A DNA stretch of 16,241 bases from JBBDMX01 sp038241095 (GTDB lineage: Bacteria; Planctomycetota; Phycisphaerae; Phycisphaerales; Phycisphaeraceae). A model generated the notes under the pieces. That model did no database searches and was not told the origin of the DNA. It worked only from the letters and a program-made list of their open reading frames with translations. Positions 7,538 through 14,253 of this stretch are shown in pieces. The position numbers were made by a program, and so were the translations under genes. Every line of letters starts with the position of its first letter. Within the stretch, counting starts at the first letter, position 1. The DNA is taken from assembly GCA_038241095.1 (NCBI GenBank), contig JBBRGB010000055.1, positions 1 through 16,241 on the forward strand, read 5' to 3'.

Positions 7538-7613
7538 TGTAGCACAGTTTATCGCACCCCGCCAAACGCGCTCTTTTGGTACATTGCGACGCTTGCCCCC
7601 ACGGAGATTTCCC

Positions 7614-8501
7614 ATGCGTATCCAAGGCGCTTTGACCGCGATGATCACCCCCTTCGCCGCTGGCCAAGTCGATTACGACCGACTCGCGGCCAACGTGCGC
7701 TTTCAGATCGAGCAGGGCATCGACGGACTCGTGCCCGTCGGCACCACCGGCGAATCGCCCACGCTCAGCCACCAGGAACATCGCCTGGTCATCGAGCACG
7801 TCGTCAACACCGTCCGGCAAGGCAAGCGCAAGGTTCCCGTCGTGGCTGGCACCGGTTCCAACGCCACCAGCGAAGCCCTGGAACTCACCCGCCACGCCGC
7901 GGGCATCGGCGCGGATGCCGCCCTGATGGTCAATCCTTATTACAACAAGCCCACGCAGGAAGGGCTTTACCGCCACTTCATGACCGTCGCCGACGCGGTG
8001 GATCTGCCCATCGTGCTTTACAACATCCCCGGCCGCACCGGCGTGACGCTGTCGCCCCAGACCATCGCCCGCCTGGCGCAGCACGACAACATCGTGGCTG
8101 TCAAAGAGGCCACCGGCTCGATGGACATCGCCTCGGAAATTGCCACCTTGGTCGATCACGATCGACTGACGATTCTTTCCGGCGACGACTCGCTGACCCT
8201 GCCTCTCATGGCCATCGGCGGCAAGGGCGTCATCAGCGTGCTCTCCAACATCGTGCCCGCCCAAGTCAAGGCCCTCACCGACGCGGGGCTGGCCGGGGAC
8301 TTCGCCAAAGCCCGGCAACTGCACTTGAAACTCTTCCCGCTCTTCAAAGGAATGTTCGTCGAAACCAACCCCATTCCCATCAAGACCGCGATGGCGATGG
8401 CGGGGCTGGATACCGGCGAACTGCGGCTGCCCATGTGCGAGATTTCGGCCTCGTTGCGGCCCGCGTTGGAAGAACTGCTGCGGCAACACGGTGTGATCTG
8501 A
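7614..8501 (+). CDS. dapA: 4-hydroxy-tetrahydrodipicolinate synthase
   Basis: DapA condenses pyruvate with aspartate semialdehyde, the committed step to diaminopimelate (for peptidoglycan) and lysine, in the cytoplasm. The 295-aa length is typical. The TIM barrel shows GTTGES (43-48, pyruvate-binding Thr44/Thr45), NPYYNKPTQEGL (107-118), YNIPGRTGV with Tyr136 and Arg141, and VAVKEATG with the Schiff-base Lys164. All key residues match E. coli DapA (Thr44, Tyr133, Arg138, Lys161). ATG 7614 has GGAG 7 nt upstream, which argues against the longer in-frame opening to 7407. It is divergent from hldE and stands alone. Related NAL-family aldolases (for example N-acetylneuraminate lyase) are an alternative, but the motif set favours DapA. 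Confidence 0.93.
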   Translation: MRIQGALTAMITPFAAGQVDYDRLAANVRFQIEQGIDGLVPVGTTGESPTLSHQEHRLVIEHVVNTVRQGKRKVPVVAGTGSNATSEALELTRHAAGIGADAALMVNPYYNKPTQEGLYRHFMTVADAVDLPIVLYNIPGRTGVTLSPQTIARLAQHDNIVAVKEATGSMDIASEIATLVDHDRLTILSGDDSLTLPLMAIGGKGVISVLSNIVPAQVKALTDAGLAGDFAKARQLHLKLFPLFKGMFVETNPIPIKTAMAMAGLDTGELRLPMCEISASLRPALEELLRQHGVI

Positions 8502-8543
8502 ATCAAGTGATTGCGGCCGTGGCGCGGGACGCAAAACCGCGGC

Positions 8544-8873
8544 CTACTCGTCTTTTTCGTAGAGATAACTGGTCACCGCACAAAGCAGCGTCACCAGCGC
8601 CAGCAGCCCCATCGTGGCCATGACTGTCACCCGGCCAGCCATCCAACCCAAGCCGGCGCATGAGAAGAGCACCAGCACCGCGGCCACGAATCCCAGCGTT
8701 CGCAAACGCCGCATGAGCCGGTCGCCGCGATCCAAGCCATCGGTGGTTCGCCGCAGACCATCGCCACTTTCCGCGTTGTACCGCTGGCCACATTCCGGGC
8801 ACCGGCCCACACGCGGCAGGCCGGTGAGGTCATAATCGCACTGGCGACATTGTTGATCGACCATGCTTTCCAT
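8544..8873 (-). CDS. Small zinc-ribbon membrane protein of unknown function
   Basis: The product is 109 aa if the ATG at 8873 is used (106 aa from 8864). The N terminus holds a four-cysteine zinc-ribbon-like motif, CRQCDYDLTGLP followed by CPECGQRYN, at about residues 9-31. A charged linker of about 25 residues follows, then two hydrophobic segments (LGFVAAVLVLFSCAGLGW and TVMATMGLLALVTLLCAV), ending YLYEKDE. In my experience similar CxxCxYDLxGLP...CPECG proteins with membrane helices are frequent in planctomycete genomes and have no assigned function. The longer opening to 8939 runs into the 5' region of the divergent peptidase gene and is less likely. No good ribosome site decides between the two starts. 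It converges with dapA at a distance of 42 bp. Confidence 0.7.
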   Translation of the reverse strand: MESMVDQQCRQCDYDLTGLPRVGRCPECGQRYNAESGDGLRRTTDGLDRGDRLMRRLRTLGFVAAVLVLFSCAGLGWMAGRVTVMATMGLLALVTLLCAVTSYLYEKDE

Positions 8874-8931
8874 GCCCGCAAAGCATAACGACCCCCGGCC
8901 CCCGCCCCCCAGCCCGTCAAGAGATTCAGCG

Positions 8932-10092
8932 ATGAACACGCAACAAATCCAACACGCTCAAAGTGCCCAACACCAACAATGGCTTTTGGAACTGACCAAC
9001 CTGCCCACCGCAGCCGGGCGGGAGTCGCGGGTCATCGCTTGGATTCATCAATGGGCCGCACAGCGTGAGGCGTGGCTCCACATCAGCGCCGATGATTTCG
9101 GCAACCTCACGCTGCGGCACAAGGGTGTTGATTCGCCCACACCCTTGTTCATCACCGCCCACATGGATCACCCGGCCTTCGTCGTCGAGCGCGTTATCGA
9201 TCACCGCCGAATCGAAGCGGCGTTTCGCGGTGGAGTGGGCGAAGGTTATTTCCTCAACACTGCCGTGCGTCTGCATCATGGCGATTGTCCACCGCAACAA
9301 GGCCGCATCACCGCTTTCACAGCCGCGCAAGGCCCGCATGGCGACCCGCGCGTCACCGTCACTTTCAACCACGACATCACCGCCCAAGTCGGCGACGTGC
9401 TGACGTGGGACGTGGGCGATTCCCGCATCGAAGGCGACCTCTTGCACGCCCCGGCTTGCGATGACTTGGCGGGTGTGGCCGCGGCCTTGTCAGCCTTCGA
9501 TGCAGTCATGGAAAATGGCCATAAAAGCCCGGGAAAACCCGACCTGCGACTGCTCTTGACCCGTGCCGAAGAGATCGGTTTCGTCGGTGCCATCGCCGCT
9601 TGCCAAAGCGGCCAACTGCCCGCCAAGGGACGCTACATCCTCTTGGAAAACTCGCGCAGCTTCGCCGATTCACCCATCGCAGGCGGGCCTATCGTCCGCG
9701 TCGGCGACCGTGCCAGTACCTTCGACCCCGATCTGATTTACAGACTTGGCCGAGTGGCGCAGCAAATCCAGGAGGCCGACCCCAGCTTCAAGTGGCAACG
9801 CAAACTCATGCCCGGCGGCACGTGCGAGGCCTCCGCCTACCAAGCCTTCGGCCTCACCGCCGCCTGCCTCTGCTTGCCTTTGGGCAACTACCACAACATG
9901 AACGACGCGGCCAAACCCCCCGCGCCCCCTCAAATCGCCGCCGAAATCATCAGCCTCGCCGATTACCACGGCCTCATCCGCCTGCTGACGCAAGTGGCCG
10001 TCGCCCTCGATGACCCCGCCGCCACGCCAAGTTTGCGATCACGCCTCGAAGCCATCCTCCAAGCCCGCCGGGCCATACTGGATGAAGGCTGA
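8932..10092 (+). CDS. M42/M28-like zinc aminopeptidase
   Basis: A 386-aa cytosolic-type zinc exopeptidase with no signal peptide. Candidate metal and catalytic residues of a co-catalytic dizinc peptidase appear in order: ITAHMDHPAF (His77, Asp79), ACDDLAG (Asp177/Asp178), TRAEEIGFVGA (catalytic Glu213/Glu214), LLEN (Glu239) and LPLGNYHNM (His321). The C-terminal block MPGGTCEASAYQAFG replaces the GGTDA of classic M42 proteins. The early part has the interleaved insertion (about residues 85-165) expected for the M42 PDZ-like dimerisation domain. The substrate is probably N-terminal residues of peptides, but it cannot be read from the sequence. ATG 8932 (MNTQQIQ) is chosen because the upstream in-frame stretch is Pro-rich and overlaps the divergent gene. 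It is monocistronic. Confidence 0.8.
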   Translation: MNTQQIQHAQSAQHQQWLLELTNLPTAAGRESRVIAWIHQWAAQREAWLHISADDFGNLTLRHKGVDSPTPLFITAHMDHPAFVVERVIDHRRIEAAFRGGVGEGYFLNTAVRLHHGDCPPQQGRITAFTAAQGPHGDPRVTVTFNHDITAQVGDVLTWDVGDSRIEGDLLHAPACDDLAGVAAALSAFDAVMENGHKSPGKPDLRLLLTRAEEIGFVGAIAACQSGQLPAKGRYILLENSRSFADSPIAGGPIVRVGDRASTFDPDLIYRLGRVAQQIQEADPSFKWQRKLMPGGTCEASAYQAFGLTAACLCLPLGNYHNMNDAAKPPAPPQIAAEIISLADYHGLIRLLTQVAVALDDPAATPSLRSRLEAILQARRAILDEG

Positions 10093-10315
10093 GAGACAAA
10101 AAGGGACATCCACAATTTCCACTTCATGGCCGTCGATGCCACCCCGCTGGCGGGGTCCCACTCTCGCGTTAAATCGCATACCACAAATAAAGCTTGCTGT
10201 CAAACAGATATTTATTTTCCACCAGTCTTCCACCGGTTATGAACATATTGGACGTGGATTTCAACCGGTATATATGTGAAAAAGGGTCGATTTTGGTGAT
10301 TTTTCGGCTCCAAGG

Positions 10316-10375
10316 CCCCCCTTCACCCCCACCCCACCCCCCACTTACCATGCCCTTACCCACCCCTAACCCCCC
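10316..10375 (-). other. C-rich tract with two potential G-quadruplexes on the minus strand
   Basis: On the minus strand, 10375-10353 reads G6-TTA-G4-T-G3-TAA-G3, and 10342-10316 reads G6-T-G4-T-G5-TGAA-G6. Both satisfy the standard four-run, short-loop rule. The plus strand could form i-motifs. The tract is about 450-510 bp upstream of the PEP-CTERM gene. Confidence 0.6.
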
Positions 10376-10551
10376 ATCCACTCGAAGCAGTTTCCAAAAC
10401 GTACCGATATTTTTATATCTTTATACCCCTTTGGGCGCGTTCAGGCTCGGTTTCGCAGCCATGATCGCAATGATTCGTGGGTTGGGTTAAGACTTAATGC
10501 TTACTTGGCTTTTATGAAAATATTCGTTGCAAAAAGGAAGGAAATTTTCAT

Positions 10552-10590
10552 AACGCGTTCGTCTGCGTTCGTCCGCGTACATCCGCGTTG
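10552..10590 (-). repeat. Degenerate period-10 repeat (acgcggatga type), copy 1
   Basis: On the minus strand the run reads as ACGCGGATGT, ACGCGGACGA, ACGCAGACGA and ACGCGTTA, in 10-bp steps. The same unit in the other orientation occurs at 14188-14253. Confidence 0.7.
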
Positions 10591-10617
10591 AAAAAAAAAT
10601 GACTTGCACAAACCCTC

Positions 10618-10641
10618 CACCACTCCTCACGGTCACGGCTC
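10618..10641 (+). repeat. Dispersed motif CACTCCTCACGGTCACGG, copy 1
   Basis: It matches 12018-12041 (CCACTCCCTCACGGTCGCGG) with only a few differences. Both copies are intergenic, one on each side of the PEP-CTERM gene, and in the same orientation. Confidence 0.55.
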
Positions 10642-10755
10642 GCAGCGTGGCGTTGTTGGTGTACTTGCGCTGGCCCTGAATAACGTAACCAAAAATAAAT
10701 TACCAAACCCTTTGCAAATACTATCGCCACAGGTTACAGCGATCCTAACTTAGCC

Positions 10756-10767
10756 TTGCAATTGCAA
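10756..10767. promoter_or_regulatory. Perfect 12-bp palindrome upstream of the PEP-CTERM gene (possible operator)
   Basis: TTGCAATTGCAA lies 57 bp before the start codon. Its position fits an operator or activator site, but no protein can be named. I see no convincing -35/-10 pair nearby. Confidence 0.3.
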
Positions 10768-10824
10768 ACTGGATGGGGTCCATTCTTCAAAACAGGCGGG
10801 GCACAACCCATTGGGAGATTCGTG

Positions 10825-11850
10825 ATGATTCGCAAACAGAGTCGTGGTTTGTCTTGGGCGTTGGCTGGCGCGGCCGCGGCCGCTTCGCTGCTGGCTTTGC
10901 CGGCGCGATCGGTGGCCACCGTCGACTTTACCTTCAACTTCACCGATGCCGCGGGCTTTGGCTTTAACGCCAACGGCCAAACCGGTGCCGACCGCAGGGC
11001 TGGCCTGGCGCAAGCCGCCGGCTACGTCTCATCCGTGTTGGGGGCTAGTTACACGGCCACCATCATCATGGATGTCAACGGGAGCGTCACCGCTGACACC
11101 ACCTTGGCCTCGGCGTCCACGAACTACAACTCGGCTTATCCGGGCGAAGGCTTTGGCACGCGCGGCGATGTGATGCTCAAGATTCTGGGTGGCAACGGCG
11201 CTGATCCCAACGCGGGCCTCGCCGACGGCAACATCAAGTGGAACTTCGAGGATTTCAACTGGGAACCCCTCAGCGATTTCCAGACCGGTGAACTGGACCT
11301 GATTTCCACAGCCATTCACGAACTGACCCACGCCATCGGCTTCGCCAGCGACATTAATCAAAACGGCAGCAGTTCTTGGGGCGATGCCGCGGGCACTCCC
11401 TCGTCCTGGGCACCCTTTGACCAATTCGTGGCCCACACGGACGGCACCTCCCTCATCAACGGCACCACCTTCGCGCTGGATGGCTCGAATTGGACGCTGG
11501 ACTCCGTCGGTGGCACCGGCGCTTCGGGCTTGGCCTTCAACGGTGCCAACGCCGTGGCCGCGGCGGGTGGACTCGTGTACCTCTACTCCCCCACCACTTG
11601 GAAGGATGGAAGTTCAGGCTCGCACTTGGACACCGACTTCTATGACGGCACGAATGGAACCATCGAGAACATGATGAACCACGCATCCTCCCACGCCGAT
11701 GGTTTGGACATTCGCAAGTACACCGCCATCGAGTTTGGCATCCTCAAGGACATCGGTTACACCAACATCGTCATCCCCGAACCCGGCGCGGTGGCGATCC
11801 TTCTGCTGGGCTTTGGTGCGATGATGACCCATCGTCGCCGCCACGCCTGA
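10825..11850 (+). CDS. PEP-CTERM-anchored metzincin-like metalloprotease
   Basis: A 341-aa exported protein. ATG 10825 is chosen because GGGAG (10813-10817) lies 7 nt upstream; the frame opens earlier at 10756 with a non-signal sequence. Residues 1-32 form a signal peptide (RKQSRG, then an Ala/Leu core, LPARSVA). The zinc-binding motif HELTHAIGF is at 165-173, inside STAIHELTH. A later block with MMNHASSHADGLDIRKYTAI and ILKDIGY resembles the Met-turn and C-terminal helix of PEP-CTERM metallopeptidases. The third metzincin ligand (HExxHxxGxxH) is not His here: position 11 is Ser and position 12 Asp. The C terminus is a PEP-CTERM sorting signal: PEP (318-320), a hydrophobic helix, then HRRRHA. 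Exosortase would process it at the envelope. It stands alone, with its own terminator. Natural substrate unknown. Confidence 0.85.
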   Translation: MIRKQSRGLSWALAGAAAAASLLALPARSVATVDFTFNFTDAAGFGFNANGQTGADRRAGLAQAAGYVSSVLGASYTATIIMDVNGSVTADTTLASASTNYNSAYPGEGFGTRGDVMLKILGGNGADPNAGLADGNIKWNFEDFNWEPLSDFQTGELDLISTAIHELTHAIGFASDINQNGSSSWGDAAGTPSSWAPFDQFVAHTDGTSLINGTTFALDGSNWTLDSVGGTGASGLAFNGANAVAAAGGLVYLYSPTTWKDGSSGSHLDTDFYDGTNGTIENMMNHASSHADGLDIRKYTAIEFGILKDIGYTNIVIPEPGAVAILLLGFGAMMTHRRRHA

Positions 11851-11915
11851 GGACTTGAGCCGACATTGCAATTGACCCACCTGCCGCGCGGCACCAGCCC
11901 GCGGCGGAAGTGACC

Positions 11916-11947
11916 AAAGCCCGCGAAACCCTTCGCGGGCTTTTTTT
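11916..11947 (+). terminator. Rho-independent terminator of the PEP-CTERM gene
   Basis: The perfect 12-bp stem AAAGCCCGCGAA (11916-11927) / TTCGCGGGCTTT (11932-11943) with loop ACCC runs into seven T residues (11941-11947). It lies 66 bp after the stop codon. Confidence 0.92.
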
Positions 11948-12203
11948 GCGCACCCGCCAAACCAAGAGCCGCGCACAAAGTAAGCGGAATATTTGCCCTC
12001 CTTGACGGGCGTGGTCCCCACTCCCTCACGGTCGCGGTCGTGGCGGGCACATCCAGTGAAGCGCAAGCTTTGCGCCTGCGCCGCGGACTTTGCGCGGGAC
12101 GACGCTTGCGCGTGGGTTGGGAGTTGATCGTCCATCGGAAAAACACAACCTCTCCGTTTGCCTCAAAAACACTCGCAATATCGCGGGATCTTCTCTCTTA
12201 CGC
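11948..12203. other. Gene-free spacer between the terminator and the flagellar promoters
   Basis: No credible gene. It contains copy 2 of the dispersed CACTCCCTCACGGTCGCGG motif (12018-12041) and, at about 12057-12115, several GCGCAAGC/GCTTGCGC blocks that can pair with each other. A role in isolating the flagellar operon or binding an activator of the sigma-54 promoters is possible but not shown. Confidence 0.55.
12018..12041 (+). repeat. Dispersed motif CACTCCCTCACGGTCGCGG, copy 2
   Basis: Counterpart of 10618-10641, about 1.4 kb away in the same orientation. Confidence 0.55.
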
Positions 12204-12218
12204 TGGCACGGGAGTCGC
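12204..12218 (+). promoter_or_regulatory. Sigma-54-type promoter 1 of the flagellar operon
   Basis: TGGCACG-N4-TCGC: the -24 element matches consensus perfectly, and the -12 GC lies exactly 12 bp from the -24 GG. Only the first T of the -12 pair context deviates (TCGC for TTGC). Transcription would start near 12230. Sigma-54 control of rod/hook genes is common in bacteria with RpoN-FlrC/FlgR-type regulation. Confidence 0.6.
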
Positions 12219-12229
12219 TTTTCTTTCCC

Positions 12230-12244
12230 TGGCATCATGGTTGC
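12230..12244 (+). promoter_or_regulatory. Sigma-54-type promoter 2 of the flagellar operon
   Basis: TGGCATC-N4-TTGC: the -12 element is perfect and the -24 element has two deviations, again with the exact GG-to-GC spacing of 12. It sits 26 bp downstream of promoter 1 and would start near 12256, about 43 nt before the first gene. Confidence 0.5.
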
Positions 12245-12298
12245 GTTAACAGGGGGTGGTCGCCCGTGCGTTGTCGCGGGCAGGGACTTACAGCCACC

Positions 12299-12520
12299 AT
12301 GACCCCACGCCTCCTTGACATCTCGCGTCGTGCCGGTGACGCCAACCTAGGCCAGACGCTGTTGCGTTTGGCGCGATTGGCCGAAGCGGCGCATCGCTTT
12401 GAGATGGCCCCCGTACATTCGCAGAGCGGGATCGACGGAACGATCCCGATGGCCCCCGTTCCCGAGCCGCGCCGCACCGCATCAGTGGTCGCCGCGAACC
12501 ACACGGAGGTGGTTCGATGA
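12299..12520 (+). CDS. Unrecognised 73-aa gene, first in the flagellar operon
   Basis: The product does not resemble a flagellar protein I know. Residues 1-36 (MTPRLLDISRRAGDANLGQT, then LLRLARLAEAAHRFE) look like one or two amphipathic helices rich in Leu, Ala and Arg. Residues 37-73 are probably disordered and Pro-rich, with an in-frame duplication of MAPV (36-39 and 51-54). There is no signal peptide or membrane helix. The gene follows the two sigma-54-like promoters directly, and its TGA (12518-12520) overlaps the flgF ATG (12517-12519) as ATGA. That is typical of translational coupling. AGGGA (12282-12286) is a weak, distant (12 nt) ribosome site. The codon range also holds a perfect 8-bp hairpin (12427-12448). 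It could be a chaperone or regulator of rod assembly, or an untranslated leader that is open by chance. Confidence 0.5.
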   Translation: MTPRLLDISRRAGDANLGQTLLRLARLAEAAHRFEMAPVHSQSGIDGTIPMAPVPEPRRTASVVAANHTEVVR

Positions 12521-13299
12521 ACTACGGCCTGTATCTCTCTGCATCCGGCGTCCTGACGAATCAATATCGCCAGGACGTCTTTGCCAACAACCTGGCCAAC
12601 GTCAACACCGTCGGCTTCAAGCCCGACATCCCGACCTTGCGCCAGCGCGATCCCGAGTCCGTCGAATCCCACGCCCCCAGCGCGTTTCACCGACAACTCC
12701 TCGACCGCATCGGCGGCGGAACCGTGCCAGGCCCGCAAAGCCTCGACTTCACCCCCGGTGCGCAACAGCCCACCGGCAACCCGCTGGATGTGGCGCTATC
12801 CGCACGCGACAGTTTCCTGGCGGTGCGGGTCGATGACGCCGCCACGGGGCGAAGCGAAGTGCGCTTGACCCGTGATGGCCGGATGACCATTGACGCCTAT
12901 GGCAATCTCGTGACCTCTGCCGGGGGCCATGCCGTGCTGGATGACAAGGATCAGCCCATCACGCTTTTGCCCAACTTGCCCGCGGTGATCAACAGCGAAG
13001 GCCGCATCAGCCAAGGCGGCGCGGCGGTGGGGCAGCTCCAAGTCACGGGCGTGCGCGATGAACAACAACTGCTCAAAAAAGGCCAGAATCTGCTGGGTTT
13101 TGCGGGTCGTGACCTGCGAACCACGGCCCGTGACGCCACCGTGCGATCGGGCTTCGTCGAAGGCAGCGGCGTCGATTCCATCCGCGCCTTAATGAACCTC
13201 ATCGACGCCAACAAGGCCCTGACACTCAACGCCAACGTGCTGAAGTTCCACGATCAAACGATGGATCGGGCCGTCAACACGCTGGGCCGCGTGGGGTGA
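12517..13299 (+). CDS. flgF: Flagellar basal-body rod protein FlgF
   Basis: FlgF is a proximal rod subunit exported by the flagellar type III system and built into the axial drive shaft in the periplasm. The 260 residues fit the family. The N-terminal rod motif reads FANNLANVNTVGFK (22-35). The C terminus carries the partner helix, with EGSGVDSIRALMNLIDANKA and a final helix containing MDRAVNTLGRVG. The middle region (about 75-200) is the beta-rich hook-basal body domain, with VRLTRDGRMTIDAYGNLVTS. It is called FlgF rather than FlgG because it precedes a clear FlgG and diverges from it in the C-terminal helix. A strong GGAGGT (12505-12510) lies 6 nt before ATG 12517, and the ATG overlaps the stop of the 73-aa gene. 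Confidence 0.87.
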   Translation: MNYGLYLSASGVLTNQYRQDVFANNLANVNTVGFKPDIPTLRQRDPESVESHAPSAFHRQLLDRIGGGTVPGPQSLDFTPGAQQPTGNPLDVALSARDSFLAVRVDDAATGRSEVRLTRDGRMTIDAYGNLVTSAGGHAVLDDKDQPITLLPNLPAVINSEGRISQGGAAVGQLQVTGVRDEQQLLKKGQNLLGFAGRDLRTTARDATVRSGFVEGSGVDSIRALMNLIDANKALTLNANVLKFHDQTMDRAVNTLGRVG

Positions 13300-13373
13300 A
13301 TCGGCCATGCCCGAGTGGCATAGAGACCCGCTGACCATCAACAAACATCTGACTTTCGCAGGGACAACTTCTC

Positions 13374-14174
13374 ATGGCCATCACCGCTCTTCACACCGCT
13401 TCGACGGGCCTCTCGGCACTGTCGCGGGAAATCGACGTCATCGCCAACAACTTGGCCAACGTCAACACCCACGGCTTCAAGGCCATGCGCGCCAACTTCG
13501 AGGACCTGCTCTATCAGGAAGTCCAAGCTCCCGGCGTGGAAAACGCCAACGGCGACCAACGCCCGGCGGGAACCTACGTTGGTCTGGGCACGCGAATCAG
13601 CAACACGCAGCCGGACTTTTCACAGGGCGATGCCATCGAAACCAATCGCCCCTTGGACATGATGGTTGATGGCAAGGGCTTTTTCCGCGTGCGCATTCCC
13701 GAAGATCAAGGCGCGATCGGCTACACACGGGCCGGCAACTTCTTCACCAACGCCAACGGGGAGTTGGTGTTGGGCAGTGCCACCGGGCCGCGGCTTGAGC
13801 CGGGGCTGGAGATTCCCGAGGACTTCACCTCCGTGCGCATTGATGAGCGCGGCGAAATCTACGGTGTGCGCTCCGACAGCACCCAAGAGTCGCTGGGGCA
13901 ACTGGAACTGGCGACCTTCGTAAACCACGCGGGTCTGCGGCCGATTGGTGGCAACCTGTTTGTGGAGACGCCCGCTTCGGGTCCGCCGGTCAACGGTGTG
14001 CCGGGCGAGGGCGGTTTTGGCTCTATTTTGCAGGGGTTTTTGGAGTCGTCGAACGTTGATTCGGTCAAGGAACTGGTGGGGTTGATCAAGACGCAGCGGG
14101 CCTTTGAAATGAACAGTCAGGCCATCCAGGCGGCGGATCAGACCTTGCAGGTTGTGAGCAATCTGCGGCGATGA
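13374..14174 (+). CDS. flgG: Flagellar basal-body rod protein FlgG (distal rod)
   Basis: FlgG forms the distal rod that passes through the P and L rings. The 266 residues are close to E. coli FlgG (260). The N terminus has the conserved start and rod motif (MAITALHTASTGLSA, then IANNLANVNTHGFKA at 23-37). The DLLYQ segment follows, as does the YVGLGTRISNTQPDFSQG block typical of FlgG. The middle has NRPLDMMVDGKGFFRV and YTRAGNFFTNANGELV. The C terminus carries the diagnostic ESSNVDSVKELVGLIKTQRA and FEMNSQAIQAADQTLQ. The gap from flgF is 74 bp, with a weak GGGA ribosome site at 13361. A sigma-54-like string at 13316 in that gap has the wrong spacing, so co-transcription with flgF is the simpler reading. 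Confidence 0.96.
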   Translation: MAITALHTASTGLSALSREIDVIANNLANVNTHGFKAMRANFEDLLYQEVQAPGVENANGDQRPAGTYVGLGTRISNTQPDFSQGDAIETNRPLDMMVDGKGFFRVRIPEDQGAIGYTRAGNFFTNANGELVLGSATGPRLEPGLEIPEDFTSVRIDERGEIYGVRSDSTQESLGQLELATFVNHAGLRPIGGNLFVETPASGPPVNGVPGEGGFGSILQGFLESSNVDSVKELVGLIKTQRAFEMNSQAIQAADQTLQVVSNLRR

Positions 14175-14187
14175 TTCGGGGTTGACA

Positions 14188-14253
14188 GCGGATGAACGTT
14201 GATGCGGATTTACACAGATCAACACCGATGGGCACAGATGAACACGGATCAAG
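14188..14253 (+). repeat. Degenerate period-10 repeat (acgcggatga type), copy 2, at the flgA 5' end
   Basis: From about 14202 the run steps every 10 bp: ATGCGGATTT, ACACAGATCA, ACACCGATGG, GCACAGATGA, ACACGGATCA. It is the same family as 10552-10590, in opposite orientation. It is open in the flgA frame, where it would translate as MRIYTDQHRWAQMNTDQ, and so tempts gene callers to extend flgA. Confidence 0.75.

Larger units (their letters stand above)
10093..10824. other. 732-bp gene-free region upstream of the PEP-CTERM gene
   Basis: I found no credible gene here; an opening at 10194-10490 only translates the C-rich tract into Pro-rich sequence. The stretch holds a small GC hairpin ACCCCGC/GCGGGGT (10141-10156) without a U-tract, an AT-rich part (10170-10310), a C-rich tract (10316-10375), another AT-rich part near 10400-10560 containing a short inverted repeat around ATGAAAAT/ATTTTCAT, a period-10 repeat (10552-10590), one copy of a dispersed motif (10618-10641), and a 12-bp palindrome (10756-10767). 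Confidence 0.7.

Noticed and set aside
7494..8534. Upstream extension of the hldE frame to 849 residues
   Set aside because: The extension lies antisense to dapA and has no domain. HldE homology begins just after 7493.
10141..10156. ACCCCGC/GCGGGGT hairpin after the peptidase gene as a terminator
   Set aside because: The loop is only 2 nt and no U-tract follows. It is noted only as a hairpin.
10232..10245. DnaA-box-like TTATGAACA in the AT-rich gap
   Set aside because: A single near match with one deviation, with no cluster of boxes and no dnaA or dnaN nearby, so no origin is called.
10194..10490. 98-codon plus-strand frame over the C-rich tract
   Set aside because: The translation is low-complexity Pro-rich across the quadruplex tract, with no ribosome site or recognisable domain.
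13316..13331. Sigma-54-like string TGGCAT...CCGC upstream of flgG
   Set aside because: The GG-to-GC spacing is 13 rather than 12, which sigma-54 tolerates poorly.
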